Shown here in pieces: positions 14,626 to 23,407 of a DNA stretch of 64,000 nt. The stretch is from Longimicrobium sp. GTDB taxonomy: Bacteria > Gemmatimonadota > Gemmatimonadetes > Longimicrobiales > Longimicrobiaceae. The notes beneath the pieces were generated by a model. The model was not told the origin of the DNA, searched no databases, and worked only from the letters and a program-made list of their open reading frames with translations. The DNA lies in assembly GCA_036389135.1 (NCBI GenBank), contig DASVQP010000068.1, forward strand, positions 1-64,000, written 5' to 3'. Each line of letters opens with the position of its first letter. The stretch's first letter is position 1. The position numbers and the translations under genes were made by a program.

Positions 14626-15258
14626 TCAGTAGGACCACATCTGCTGATGGCCCACTGGGTTTGAGAGCGCAAAGCCTTGCAGCACCCACCAGATGAGATC
14701 GAGTTGTTCGAACACCTCGGTGACTGCGGCTTCGACCTCTCTGATCTGAACCTCCCATCCCACCGGCAGAAGGAGCTGCCCTTTCTTGTTCAGCCCATAG
14801 CGGAAGCTCATGCCCGCTGGATCGAGGTCGTGTACGCGCTTTACCGTCGCGCGGTGGCGATCGATCAAGAAGTCGTAACCGTGGTGCTGAAGCTTAATCG
14901 TGAGTTCACGCTCTACCTCCACAAGCGAATGGGTCCCCATCCGTGCCGCGTTCGCAGACGGCGGCGCAGGCTCGTTCTCGGGAGCGGGGCACGGGGTCAG
15001 AACGGCGTCGACTTCGCGGAGTACCGCCTTCAGCATCAGTTCGAGAGCGTGACGGAAGCAGTAGAGCGCGGGGATGGCAAGCGTGTGATACGCCGAAGGC
15101 GTCGGCTTGGCGACTTCGGTTGTGAGGTGCAGCGCAGCGTCGAGGAACGACCGGGCGTACGCTGGGTCCGTGCCGCGCCCGATCACGACGCCCGTCACGT
15201 CGTCCCCTTCGGACCCGCAGGGTGGGTAGTACTCGAACTGACCGACAGACCGGAACAT
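14626..15258 (-). CDS. HEPN-like hypothetical protein (cassette gene)
   Basis: A 210-residue soluble protein. Its centre contains ALYCFRHALELMLKAVLREV, a helix pair with the RHALEL pattern of HEPN-related proteins, followed by a Pro-rich loop and a second helical region (HSLVEVERELTIKLQHH). The last 60 residues add a beta segment and the helix AAVTEVFEQLDLIWWVLQG. The HEPN R-x(4-6)-H RNase motif is not clearly present, so a nuclease role is not shown. It is the first cassette of the array when read on the minus strand. No attI or integrase is seen between it and the gene at 15588. Confidence 0.65.
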   Translation of the reverse strand: MFRSVGQFEYYPPCGSEGDDVTGVVIGRGTDPAYARSFLDAALHLTTEVAKPTPSAYHTLAIPALYCFRHALELMLKAVLREVDAVLTPCPAPENEPAPPSANAARMGTHSLVEVERELTIKLQHHGYDFLIDRHRATVKRVHDLDPAGMSFRYGLNKKGQLLLPVGWEVQIREVEAAVTEVFEQLDLIWWVLQGFALSNPVGHQQMWSY

Positions 15259-15403
15259 GGGACCCGATCAGGATAACTTGTGAGGTTGAGCTGATGCCTG
15301 TGCCGCCGAACTACTCACTAAGTAGACAGAATTCGGGTATGCACGCAAGGATGTGATAACCTAATTCGCGTTGCCAACAACTACCTGCGATGCCTTGAGA
15401 ATC

Positions 15404-15440
15404 GGTGTTATCTGGATTCACCGGTTTCCAGAATAACACC
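15404..15440. repeat. AT-containing hairpin between the cassette array and the backbone
   Basis: GGTGTTATCTGGA (15404-15416) pairs with TCCAGAATAACACC (15427-15440) with one bulged base. It lies in the 329 bp gene-free stretch 15259-15587, which is less GC-rich than its surroundings. It is the place where an attI site or cassette promoter might be expected, but no attI consensus is recognisable. It could also be a terminator without a T-run. Confidence 0.45.
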
Positions 15441-15587
15441 CCCCAGTTCGTGGCGAGGTTGCATCAACTTCTGCTTCGGCAGGCAGTTCGGGCGCATAGG
15501 AGGAACGTCCTGTCCGGGTATGCGCAGATGCTTGCCAGGTAACACGCCTGTTCGGTGCGTTATCCCGACAAGGGAAGGAACCGCGGC

Positions 15588-16406
15588 TCAGAACAGACTC
15601 GTCTGTGCAGGCAGTCGCGCGGTGCGGCGCTGGGAGACGTCGATGGGGTCGAGGGGGCGGTGCTGGGTGGCGACGACGAGGGTGCCGCCGTAGCGGCGGC
15701 CGAGGGCCTCGCCGACGGTGTCGTGGGCGAGGGCGGGGTCGTTGGCCTGCTCGGAGAGGTGGGCGAGGACGACGGCGCAGAGGCCGTCGTGGTGGAGCTC
15801 GCGCACCAGCTCGGCGGCGGCGCGGTTGGAGAGGTGGCCGTGGCTCCCGCCGATGCGCGCCTTCACCGACCAGGGGTAGGGGCTCTCGCGCAGCAGGATC
15901 TCGTCGTGGTTCGACTCCAGGATCAGCACGTCGCAGCCCTGCAGCGCGTGCCGCACCGTCGCCGTGGCGCGGCCCAGGTCCGTGGCGATGCCCAGCTTCT
16001 CGCCGGTGGCGCGCTCGGTGACCGTCACGGCGACGGGGTCGATGGCGTCGTGGACGGTGAGGAAGGGGGTCACGATGAGGCCGCCGATCTCCACCTCGCG
16101 GTCGCTGGTGTAGGCGACGACGCGCTCCGTGCCGTCCAGCAGGTCGTCGCAGATGGAGCGGGTCTTGTCCGTGAGGTAGAGCGGGAGGCCCCAGCGCCGC
16201 GCGGCCACGCCCATGCCGCGGGTGTGGTCGCTGTGGTCGTGCGTCACCAGGAGCGCCGTGAGGGTGCACGGATCGACTTCCACGGCATCCAGGCGGCGCT
16301 CCAGGTCGCGCCCGCTGAACCCTGCATCGACGAGGAGGCGCACGCCGTCCGATTCGATCAGGACGGCGTTGCCCCTGCTTCCGCTTCCCAGGACGGTGAC
16401 CTTCAA
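15588..16406 (-). CDS. MBL-fold metallo-hydrolase (YycJ/WalJ type)
   Basis: A 272-residue protein of the metallo-beta-lactamase fold. It has the N-terminal VTVLGSGSRGNAVLIES, the zinc motif THDHSDH at 55-61, the conserved Asp of GIATDLGRAT, and a late ESNHDEILL/GSHGHLSNRAAAE region. This combination is typical of the YycJ/WalJ group, a putative DNA-associated exonuclease in Firmicutes. The substrate in this organism is not known. It reads on the minus strand at the edge of the cassette array. A decayed duplicate of its last about 40 codons lies at 371-482. Confidence 0.87.
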   Translation of the reverse strand: MKVTVLGSGSRGNAVLIESDGVRLLVDAGFSGRDLERRLDAVEVDPCTLTALLVTHDHSDHTRGMGVAARRWGLPLYLTDKTRSICDDLLDGTERVVAYTSDREVEIGGLIVTPFLTVHDAIDPVAVTVTERATGEKLGIATDLGRATATVRHALQGCDVLILESNHDEILLRESPYPWSVKARIGGSHGHLSNRAAAELVRELHHDGLCAVVLAHLSEQANDPALAHDTVGEALGRRYGGTLVVATQHRPLDPIDVSQRRTARLPAQTSLF

Positions 16407-16436
16407 GGTGATGCGTGGGTGCGGGGGACGAACGAA

Positions 16437-16560
16437 AGTGCTAAGTGCTGAGTCCTAAGTGCTGAACTGCGGTGCGTGAGGGCGTTGATGCGTGAGTGCG
16501 CTTTCTACTCAGGACTTAGCACTTAGCACTTAGCACTTAGCACTTAGCACTTAGCACTTC
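16437..16560. repeat. Tandem 7-bp ACTTAGC repeats with inverted partner
   Basis: Six perfect tandem copies of ACTTAGC occupy 16514-16555. About 80 bp before them, GTGCTAAGTGCTGAGTCCTA (from 16438) carries the same unit in reverse. GTGCGTGAG-type units lie between. The block fills the gap between two minus-strand genes and could form a long hairpin. It belongs to low-complexity families scattered over intergenic spaces here (compare 17808-17830, 23385-23407, 28241-28270, 28951-28976). Confidence 0.8.
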
Positions 16561-16561
16561 C

Positions 16562-17791
16562 TTACTCCGGCCGCCCCCGCTTCCAGGCCGCTTCCAGCTG
16601 CGCGCGGGCGCCGGGGGCGAGATCCACCTTGCGGCGCGCCATGGCGCGCTCGGCGACTTCGAGGAACTTGTCGACCCGGTACGCCGATAGCTCCTCTCCT
16701 GTTCCCCAACTGAAGGGCGGAACGTGCTTGGGAGGCATCTCCGCGCCGTACAGGTTGCTTCCCGCGCCCACCACGGTGCCGGTGTTCAGGAGGAGGCCGA
16801 TCCCCGTCTTCACGTGGTCGCCCAGGAAGCAGCCCATCTTGATCTCGCCCGTGTCCGTCTCGCCGGCGGGGGTCCAGAGGCGCACGTTGCCGTAGTTGTT
16901 CTTGAGGTCGCTGTTGGTGGTGAACGCGCCCAGGTTCACCCACGCGCCCAGGTAGGCGTGGCCGATGTGCCCGTCGTGCGCCTTGTTGACGTACGACAGG
17001 CAGATGCTCTCCGCGAACTCGCCGCGGATGCGGCACACCTCGCCGGTGGAGAATGCCTCCAGCGAGCCGCCCAGGATGGTGCTGCGCTTCCCCACGTACG
17101 CCGGGCCGGCGATGCGGCTGAAGGCGCGCACCTGCACCCCGTCGTCGAACCAGACGGGGCCGCCGGTGGCGTCGATCACCACGCCGGGCTCGATCCGTAC
17201 GCCCTCGCCCTGGATGATGGCGTGCTCGCCGAACCAGTGGACGCCGTGGGGCAGGGCAGTGGCCGGCGGCTTCGGAAAGAGCCCCTCCACGTCCAATGCC
17301 ACCTGCCCGAAGCCCTCCGACATCAGTTCCCACACGCGGTGCAGGGTGCGCCCAGGGAGCTGAACGGCGCCGGTGCGGTCCAGGTGGCGCGCGGGCTCGG
17401 TGAACCACTCCGCGTTCGGGGCGGGAGTGCCGGCGGGGGCGTACCACCCCACTACCTCGTCGCCCACCAGCAGCGGCCCCGCGCCGCCGCGCCGCTCGCG
17501 CCATGTGTCGCCACTCCCCCACGACGGCACCGCGCGCGCCGCTATGAAGAGCCGGTCGCCCTCGGTGGGGATCTCGTCGAAGGAGAGGACGGGTGCGGCG
17601 CCGGGCTCGGCGAAGCCGGCCAGGTGCCCGGCCGCGAGGTGCCCCGCCACGCGCCCTCCAAAGAGCCGCTCCGCCCGCTCCCGAAAGGTCAGCGCCCCAA
17701 AGCGGAGCTCCCCCGCCGGCCGCGTGAGGGCGAATGGCTCCCACGCGCGCGTGACGGCGTCGTCGAAGAGGATCAGGGAGAGGTCTGGCAT
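16562..17791 (-). CDS. GlmU-like sugar nucleotidyltransferase/acetyltransferase
   Basis: A 409-residue protein with an N-terminal nucleotidyltransferase-like part and a left-handed beta-helix from about residue 200. The N-terminal part contains LILFDDAVTRAWEPFALTRP and RFGALTFRERAERLF. The beta-helix shows GEHAIIQGEGVRIEPGVVI, VGKRSTILGG, NYGNVRLWTPAG and TGIGLLLNTGTVVGAG. This matches the alternative GlmU family found in Bacteroidetes and relatives, proposed to make UDP-GlcNAc from glucosamine-1-phosphate. The activity here is inference. It lies 228 bp before the mannose-1-phosphate guanylyltransferase on the same strand, so a role in sugar-nucleotide supply fits. Confidence 0.82.
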   Translation of the reverse strand: MPDLSLILFDDAVTRAWEPFALTRPAGELRFGALTFRERAERLFGGRVAGHLAAGHLAGFAEPGAAPVLSFDEIPTEGDRLFIAARAVPSWGSGDTWRERRGGAGPLLVGDEVVGWYAPAGTPAPNAEWFTEPARHLDRTGAVQLPGRTLHRVWELMSEGFGQVALDVEGLFPKPPATALPHGVHWFGEHAIIQGEGVRIEPGVVIDATGGPVWFDDGVQVRAFSRIAGPAYVGKRSTILGGSLEAFSTGEVCRIRGEFAESICLSYVNKAHDGHIGHAYLGAWVNLGAFTTNSDLKNNYGNVRLWTPAGETDTGEIKMGCFLGDHVKTGIGLLLNTGTVVGAGSNLYGAEMPPKHVPPFSWGTGEELSAYRVDKFLEVAERAMARRKVDLAPGARAQLEAAWKRGRPE

Positions 17792-17936
17792 GGAAGAAAG
17801 TGCGTGAGTGCGTTAGTGCGTGAGTGCGCTGGATAGTGCCGAGTGCCTGGTGCTCAGTGCCCAGTCGACCGGCGGTTGAAACCGCTGCAACAACCGCGGG
17901 AAGTCCGCCTTCGCGAACTGGTGCGGCGCCGGAATC

Positions 17937-18016
17937 TGCCGCGCCCCTCGACCTCTCCCCCTCACCCGCCCTGCGCCCCCGCAGGCGGGGGAGGGGGCCG
18001 GGGGGAGGGGGCCCTC
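17937..18016. repeat. GC-rich palindromic repeat (GGGGGAGGGG family)
   Basis: CGCCCCCGCAGGCGGGGG-type hairpin flanked by CCTCTCCCCCTCACCC and GGGGGAGGGGGCCCTCCCC. It belongs to the same family as the copies at 26607-26740, 32641-32960, 60320-60381 and 60813-60875. It fills the gap between two minus-strand genes. Confidence 0.75.
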
Positions 18017-18019
18017 CCC

Positions 18020-19111
18020 TCACAGCTTCCGCAGCTCCTCCGGCAGCTGCGCCAGCATCTCCTTCAGCTCCGGCGTGCGGTCGCGGTGGGCGACAAAGGT
18101 GACGCCGCCCGTGCGCACGATCAGCAGGTCCTCCACGCCGAACGCAACCACCGGACCGTCGTCGGCATAGAGGGTGAGGCCGCGCGACTCGACGGCGTAG
18201 GCGGGGCCCAGCACCACGTTGCCGGCCTCGTCGGCGGGGCGGGTGCGGCGGACGGCATCCCAGGCGCCCACGTCGTCCCAGTCGAAGGTAGCGCGCACCA
18301 CGCCGACGCGGTCGGAGCGCTCGAGGACGGCGTGGTCGATGGAGAGGGTGGGGGCGCGGGCGAAGAAGGCGTCCGTGTCGCCGGCGCGCACCACCGCGAC
18401 CAGCTCGGAGAGCTCGGGGGAGACGCGCTGCATCTCGTCCAGCAGGTCGGCGGCGCGCCAGACGAAGAGGCCCGTGTTCCACAGGTACTCGCCCGAGGCC
18501 AGGTAGCCCGCGGCGGTGGCGGCGTCCGGCTTCTCCACGAACTGCGCCACCCCGTAGCCGGGGTCGCCGAGCGGGTCCGCGTCGGTTCCGGCGAGGGGAT
18601 CGCCCAGGCGCACGTAGCCGTACCCCGTCTCCGGGCGAGTGGGGACGGCGCCGATGGTGAAGAGGCGGCGGTGCGCCACGGCGAGCTCCGCCGCACGCGC
18701 GATCAGCTCGCGGAACTTCTCCGGCGGCGCGATCACGTGGTCGGCGTGCAGCGACACCATGACGGCGTCCGGATCGCGGCGCTCCAGCTCGGCGGCGGCC
18801 CAGGCGAGGACCGGGGCGGTGCCGGCGGCGCGCGGCTCCAGAAGCAGATTCTGCTCGCCCAGCTCGGGAAGGGCGCCCAGCAGGGGGCCGGCCAGGTGCG
18901 CCCCGGTCAGGATGCGCAGCCGCTCCGCCGGAACCAGCGGGAGGATGCGGTCCACGGTGTCGCGGATCAGCGGCTGCGCCGATGCCAGCGGCAGGAGCTG
19001 CTTGGGGCGTGCAGGGGTGCTCACCGGCCAGAAACGCGAACCCACACCGCCGGCAAGGATCACCGTCCAGAGGTGTGGGCTCGGGGCCGGGGCGCCGTTG
19101 GTGTCGCTCAC
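18020..19111 (-). CDS. manC: Mannose-1-phosphate guanylyltransferase
   Basis: A 363-residue enzyme that makes GDP-mannose from mannose-1-phosphate and GTP. The nucleotidyltransferase signature VILAGGVGSRFWPVST lies at about 17-32, followed by RPKQLLPL, EPRAAGTAPVLAWAA, and the sugar-binding PTRPETGYGYVRLG and QFVEKPD. The length suits the monofunctional type without a fused isomerase. A TTG-started extension to 19129 exists. The GTG at 19109-19111 is preferred because GAGG stands seven bases before it. A response-regulator/roadblock pair lies just upstream on the same strand. Confidence 0.88.
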   Translation of the reverse strand: MSDTNGAPAPSPHLWTVILAGGVGSRFWPVSTPARPKQLLPLASAQPLIRDTVDRILPLVPAERLRILTGAHLAGPLLGALPELGEQNLLLEPRAAGTAPVLAWAAAELERRDPDAVMVSLHADHVIAPPEKFRELIARAAELAVAHRRLFTIGAVPTRPETGYGYVRLGDPLAGTDADPLGDPGYGVAQFVEKPDAATAAGYLASGEYLWNTGLFVWRAADLLDEMQRVSPELSELVAVVRAGDTDAFFARAPTLSIDHAVLERSDRVGVVRATFDWDDVGAWDAVRRTRPADEAGNVVLGPAYAVESRGLTLYADDGPVVAFGVEDLLIVRTGGVTFVAHRDRTPELKEMLAQLPEELRKL

Positions 19112-19142
19112 GGGTGCGCCTCGGGTCAACTTGAGATGAATG

Positions 19143-19559
19143 TCAGTCTTCGCTGGGCGGCTCGCCGCCGCCGAACAGCTCGTCCACCCGCGCCAGCAGC
19201 TTCTTGGGCGAGAACGGCTTGGTGAAGAAGTCCGTCGCGCCCAGCTCCAGCGCCTGGTGCCGGTCCGCGTCCTGCCCCTTGGCCGTCAGGATGATGACCG
19301 GCGTCTCGCGGCGGTGCTCCATCGCGCGCGCCTCCGCCAGCACCTCCAGCCCGGTGACGTAGGGCATCATGATGTCCAGCAGCACCACGTCGATCGGCTC
19401 GTCCGACTTCAGCACCTCCAGCGCCTCGCGGCCGTCGGAGACGAGCGTCACCTGGTAGGGGCCCTGCTCCAGCTTCATCTGGATGATGCGGCCGATGTGG
19501 GGCTCGTCGTCGGCCACCAGCACGCGGCGCATCACCGGCTCGGCGGACGCGGTGCTCAT
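19143..19559 (-). CDS. Single-domain response regulator
   Basis: A 138-residue CheY-type receiver with no output domain. It shows the acidic pair in VLVADDEPHIG (Asp17/18), the phosphoacceptor in VVLLDIMMP (Asp62), the conserved Thr in VIILTAKGQDADR, and the Lys in TDFFTKPFSPKKL. Its start (ATG 19557-19559) overlaps the stop of the roadblock gene by four bases (ATGA), so the two are translationally coupled. It probably signals by protein contact with a partner not encoded here. Confidence 0.9.
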   Translation of the reverse strand: MSTASAEPVMRRVLVADDEPHIGRIIQMKLEQGPYQVTLVSDGREALEVLKSDEPIDVVLLDIMMPYVTGLEVLAEARAMEHRRETPVIILTAKGQDADRHQALELGATDFFTKPFSPKKLLARVDELFGGGEPPSED

Positions 19560-19909
19560 ACCAGCCGGGCGAGGGCCTCGCGGCGCGCGCCCACCTCGTG
19601 GAGGAGCGGCGCGAACCCGACCCCGTCGCGCAGGAGGATCGCCAGGAGGAGCTCTTCCGAGAGCACCGCCACCACCGCCACCCCGCTCCCCATCCGCGCC
19701 ACCACCGTCGATGCCGCCCCGGTGCCCGCGGCCTCGCCCAGCGCGCGCGCCGACTGCGCCACCCCGGGCACCATGGCGGACACCGTCTCGGCGTCCAGCG
19801 AGGAGTCGCCCGCGTGCTGGATCAGGAGGCCGTCGCGCCCCAGCACCAGCACGTGCTCCACCCCGGGGTGGGCGCGCAGGGCTTGAAGGGCGTCGTCGAG
19901 CTCGGACAT
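19556..19909 (-). CDS. Roadblock/LC7-domain protein
   Basis: A 117-residue protein with the roadblock fold pattern. A helix LDDALQALRAHPG is followed by strands EHVLVLGRDGLLIQHA, the helix ETVSAMVPGVAQSARAL, and strands STVVARMGSGVAVVAVLS. Such proteins regulate small Ras-like GTPases such as MglA in bacteria. No GTPase gene is next to it here. It is cotranscribed and overlapped by four bases with the response regulator downstream. Confidence 0.82.
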   Translation of the reverse strand: MSELDDALQALRAHPGVEHVLVLGRDGLLIQHAGDSSLDAETVSAMVPGVAQSARALGEAAGTGAASTVVARMGSGVAVVAVLSEELLLAILLRDGVGFAPLLHEVGARREALARLV

Positions 19910-20025
19910 GGCGCGGATCTCCGGCGGGCGTGTGTGTCGGTGGCGGTGTGGCGTAGGGGGTCAACGTACCCGCGCACGGGGGGGCGCGTCAACCCTGGCG
20001 CCACCCCGGAACCCTTGTGGTGTAC

Positions 20026-20055
20026 TTGACGTGACCCTCGCGCGCGGGCTAGGAT
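20026..20055 (+). promoter_or_regulatory. Sigma-70-like promoter for the 20135-serS operon
   Basis: TTGACG (20026-20031) is separated by 18 bases from TAGGAT (20050-20055), about 80 bases before the first gene. Both hexamers are close to consensus in a very GC-rich background. Inferred from sequence only. Confidence 0.6.
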
Positions 20056-20134
20056 TCCCGCGGCGCCCGGAGCTTTCCGGGCGCGTTCCTGTTCCGCGCG
20101 CAAACCGCAGTCGATTCTCACGATAGGAAGAACC

Positions 20135-20686
20135 GTGCGCAGGTTTCTGCTGATCCTCGCCGCCGCGCTTTCCGCGCCGGCCGTCGCCGCGTGCGACGAC
20201 CCCACGTCGTTCCTCAACGAGCCCATCCTGCGCGCCGATTCCGCGCTGGTGCTGCGCGCGCCCACCGCGCCGGGCGCCGACGCGCCGTCGGCGCTCAACG
20301 GCGCCGGGCCGAACACCGTATCGCCGGAGCGCCCGCAGTTCGCGGGGCAGTACGATTTCGCGCTGCGGCAGAGCGGCTCCACCTTCCGCTTCGTCGTGCT
20401 GGAGACGCCCACGACCACGGGCCGGCCGGGGATCGCGCTGAGCGCCACGCCGTTCCCGAACATCGAGGAGGCTTCGCGCCGCCGCACGGAGTACTCGGAC
20501 AGCTCTGTGGTGCTGGTGGCGGGCGCGTCGTACACCTACCGCACGCGCCAGTACCAGAGCGCCGTCGGCCCGTGCTTCAACTACGGCAAGCTGAGGGTGT
20601 TGGCCCTCGATCCGGCGCAGGGGACGGCCAGCATTCAGGCGATGGTGAACCTGAACTGCGACGACGAGCGCCTGACCACGGACTGA
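20135..20686 (+). CDS. Hypothetical lipoprotein
   Basis: A 183-residue protein with a GTG start at 20135 preceded by AGGAAG. The signal peptide ends in a lipobox-like AVAAC (about residue 19). The mature part is beta-rich ([35 protein letters not shown]) with two further cysteines (GPCFNYG, NLNCDDE) that may form a disulfide. No family is recognised. Its stop overlaps the serS start (TGATG), so it is cotranscribed with serS. That linkage looks accidental rather than functional. Confidence 0.75.
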   Translation: MRRFLLILAAALSAPAVAACDDPTSFLNEPILRADSALVLRAPTAPGADAPSALNGAGPNTVSPERPQFAGQYDFALRQSGSTFRFVVLETPTTTGRPGIALSATPFPNIEEASRRRTEYSDSSVVLVAGASYTYRTRQYQSAVGPCFNYGKLRVLALDPAQGTASIQAMVNLNCDDERLTTD

Positions 20687-21981
20687 TGCTCGACATCCAG
20701 CAGATCCGCCACGACCCGGAGGGAGTCCGCGCGCGCCTTGCCGCCCGCGGCAACCCCGCCGAGACCGACGCCGCCGTGGAGCGCCTCGGCGCGCTGGACG
20801 CCGAGCGGCGCGGGCTGGTGGCGGAGGCGGATGCGCTCAAGGCGCGCCGCAACCAGGTCTCGCGCGAGGTGGGCGAGATGAAGCGCCGCGGCGAGGACGC
20901 CGATGCGCTCGTCACCGAGATGCGCGCCGTGGGCGACCGCATCGGTGAGATCGACGTGCGCGTGCGCGGGGTGGAGGAGGAGCGCGATCGGCTCCTCCTG
21001 AACATCCCCAACGTCACCGACCCCTCCGTCCCCGCCGGCGGCGAGGAGGCGAACACCGTCGTGAGGACGTGGGGAGAGCCGCGGCGCCTCGACTTCGCGG
21101 CGCGCCCGCACTGGGAGCTGGCGGCGGAGCTGGGGATGCTGGACCTCGCCGGCGGGGCCAAGGTGGCGGGGAGCGGCTTCCCGGCGTACCGCGGGATCGG
21201 GGCGCGGCTGCAGCGCGCCCTCATCAACTTCATGCTCGACCTGCACACCACCGAGCACGGCTACACGGAGATCGAGCCGCCCTTCCTCGTCGGCCGCGAC
21301 GCCATGACGGGAACGGGGCAGCTTCCCAAGTTCGAGGACGACGCCTACCGCATCGAGAGCGACGACCTCTTTCTGATCCCCACCGCCGAGGTACCGGTCA
21401 CCAACCTGCACCGCGACGAGCTGCTGGCCGGCGACCGGCTCCCCATCGCCTACGCCGCCTACTCGCCCTGCTTCCGCCGCGAAGCCGGCTCGGCGGGCAA
21501 GGACACGCGCGGCCTCCTGCGCCTCCACCAGTTCGACAAAGTGGAGATGGTGCGGTTCGAGCGGCCGGAGGCATCGGACGAGGCGCTGGAGCGGCTGGTG
21601 ACGCAGGCGGAGCGCGTGCTTCAGCTCCTGGGGCTCCCTTACCGCATCCTGCTGCTGGCCGCGGGGGACACGGGTTTCTCCAGCGCGAAGACGTACGACC
21701 TGGAGGTGTGGGCGCCGGGAGTGGAGCGCTGGCTCGAGGTGAGCAGCTGTTCCAACTTCCGCGACTTCCAGGCGCGCCGCGCGGGCATCCGCTTCCGGCC
21801 GGAGGCGGGGGCGAAGCCGGAATTCGTGCATACGCTGAACGGCTCGGGCGTGGCCCTGCCGCGCACGGTGGTGGCACTGATCGAGAACGGGCAGCAGGAG
21901 GACGGCTCGATCGTCATCCCCGAGGCGCTGCGGCGCTACGTCGGCACGGACCGGATCGCGGCGCCCGCCGGGCCCGCGTAG
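20686..21981 (+). CDS. serS: Seryl-tRNA synthetase
   Basis: A 431-residue cytoplasmic class II synthetase that charges tRNA-Ser. The N-terminal long antiparallel coiled coil covers about 30-100 ([17 protein letters not shown]). Motif 2 is [20 protein letters not shown] near 262-281. Motif 3 is [19 protein letters not shown] near 385-403. The TAEVPVTN segment that recognises serine is present. The ATG overlaps the previous stop. Length and motifs are normal. Confidence 0.97.
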   Translation: MLDIQQIRHDPEGVRARLAARGNPAETDAAVERLGALDAERRGLVAEADALKARRNQVSREVGEMKRRGEDADALVTEMRAVGDRIGEIDVRVRGVEEERDRLLLNIPNVTDPSVPAGGEEANTVVRTWGEPRRLDFAARPHWELAAELGMLDLAGGAKVAGSGFPAYRGIGARLQRALINFMLDLHTTEHGYTEIEPPFLVGRDAMTGTGQLPKFEDDAYRIESDDLFLIPTAEVPVTNLHRDELLAGDRLPIAYAAYSPCFRREAGSAGKDTRGLLRLHQFDKVEMVRFERPEASDEALERLVTQAERVLQLLGLPYRILLLAAGDTGFSSAKTYDLEVWAPGVERWLEVSSCSNFRDFQARRAGIRFRPEAGAKPEFVHTLNGSGVALPRTVVALIENGQQEDGSIVIPEALRRYVGTDRIAAPAGPA

Positions 21982-22030
21982 CATCACCCAGGGGCGCGGC
22001 CCGCCGCGCCCCGTACTCCCCCCTCCGCGT

Positions 22031-23272
22031 ATGAGCCGCCGCCTCTGGCCGACGCTGCTGGGCCTGATGGCCGCGGCGATCCTGGCGTCGTACGTCCTCT
22101 ACAACCAGCTGCTGGTGCGCGAGATGCGCCGCGAAGCCGCGGTGCACACGCGCATGGTCACCGCCATCCTGAGCGGCCTCAACGACCCCAGCGAAGACGC
22201 GCCGCTGCAGACGCTCTGGAAGCTGTCGGCCACCATGCCGCAGCTCGACGTCCCCTTTGTGTACCTGGACAGCGAGGGGGTGCCGGCCTACGCCATCAAC
22301 CTTCCCTTCGAGGCGGACCTGGCGAAGCCGGAGGACGCGGCGCGGGTGAAGGCGTACGCGCGAAAGCTGGGGCGCCGCAACCCGCCCGTGGTGGAGCCGT
22401 TGCTGGGGACCACCTACTACGGCGACTCCCCCACGGTGCGCCGCCTGCGCTGGATCCCCTGGCTGCAGGTGACGGCGCTGGCGGGGATCCTGGTGGCGGC
22501 GTGGTGGATGGTGCGGCACAACACGCGCACGGAGCGGGAGCGGATCTGGGCCGCGATGGCGCGCGAGTCCGCCCACCAGATGGCGACGCCGCTCTCCTCG
22601 CTCGCCGGCTGGGTGGAGATCCTGCGCCTTCCGCAGGAGGAGCGCGAGGACATGGCCTCCCTCCCCGCCGTGGCCGCGGAGATGGAGGCCGACCTGGACC
22701 GCCTGGAAAAGGTGGCGCACCGCTTCGAGTGGATCGGCCGCCCCGTGCAGACGCAGGCCGTGGAGGTGCGCACCCTTCTGCGCGTGCTGGAGCGCTACAT
22801 GCGCGTGCGCCTTCCGCGCCTGGGCCGCAGCGTGCAGATCGAGGTCGACGTCCCCGAGGGCACGCCCCCGGTGCTGGCCAACGCGGTGCTCCTGGAGTGG
22901 GCCCTCGAGAACCTGGTCAAGAACGCCCTCGACGCCCTGGCCGGCACCGGCGGCCGCATTTGCGTGGAGGCCGAATCGCGCGGGGAGCGCCGCGTCTCCA
23001 TCCGCGTGACGGACGACGGCCCCGGCGTGGCTCCCGCCGTGCGCGGCACGCTCTTCGATCCGGGCGTATCCACCAAGAAGGGCGGCTGGGGCGTGGGCCT
23101 CTCCCTGGCGCGCCGCATCGTGGAAGACGTGCACGGCGGGCGCCTCGCCCTCCTCCCCGCGGAGCCCGGCGCGCGCGGCGCATCCTTTGAGATCACCCTC
23201 CCCGCCGCGTCCGACCCGCCGGGCAACGAAGGCTTCCGTGCCCTGCGCTTCAGCGGTGCGTCACGAGGATGA
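22031..23272 (+). CDS. Membrane sensor histidine kinase
   Basis: A 413-residue two-pass sensor kinase. Membrane helices lie at about 7-25 (LLGLMAAAILASYVLY) and 143-161 (LQVTALAGILVAAWWMV), enclosing a roughly 115-residue periplasmic sensor of unrecognised type. The H-box ESAHQMATPLSSLAGW (His about 182) is unusual in having Gln-Met after the His. The N-box NLVKNALDAL (about 294), G1 DDGPGV and G2 KKGGWGVGLSLARR follow. No response regulator lies beside it on this strand; the stand-alone receiver at 19143 is a possible partner. It is 50 bp after serS, possibly in the same transcript. Confidence 0.9.
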   Translation: MSRRLWPTLLGLMAAAILASYVLYNQLLVREMRREAAVHTRMVTAILSGLNDPSEDAPLQTLWKLSATMPQLDVPFVYLDSEGVPAYAINLPFEADLAKPEDAARVKAYARKLGRRNPPVVEPLLGTTYYGDSPTVRRLRWIPWLQVTALAGILVAAWWMVRHNTRTERERIWAAMARESAHQMATPLSSLAGWVEILRLPQEEREDMASLPAVAAEMEADLDRLEKVAHRFEWIGRPVQTQAVEVRTLLRVLERYMRVRLPRLGRSVQIEVDVPEGTPPVLANAVLLEWALENLVKNALDALAGTGGRICVEAESRGERRVSIRVTDDGPGVAPAVRGTLFDPGVSTKKGGWGVGLSLARRIVEDVHGGRLALLPAEPGARGASFEITLPAASDPPGNEGFRALRFSGASRG

Positions 23273-23276
23273 AAAA

Positions 23277-23372
23277 CCCTCACACAGAGCCACAGAGGAA
23301 ACCACGAGAAAGGAAAACGGGTGCACCGGAGCCCTCCCCGTCCTTTCTTTACCCCTCTGCGGCTCTGTGTGA
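23277..23372. repeat. CACAGAG palindromic intergenic repeat
   Basis: CTCACACAGAGCCACAGAGG at the left and CCTCTGCGGCTCTGTGTGA at the right form a long imperfect hairpin with a 55 bp loop. The same family is at 51926-52015 and, in shorter form, at 8872-8904 and 53351-53395. GCACTAACGCACTAACGCAC follows at 23385-23405. Confidence 0.85.
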
Positions 23373-23407
23373 AATTGCTGTTTCGCACTAACGCACTAAC
23401 GCACTGA

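Noticed and set aside
15259-15587. attI site or cassette promoter before the first cassette
   Set aside because: The stretch has a hairpin and lower G+C but no recognisable attI simple site and no integrase beside it, so no call was made.
16514-16555. ACTTAGC array as a CRISPR or transposon end
   Set aside because: The unit is 7 bp with no spacers, and there are no flanking genes or inverted ends of a transposon. It is a simple tandem repeat.
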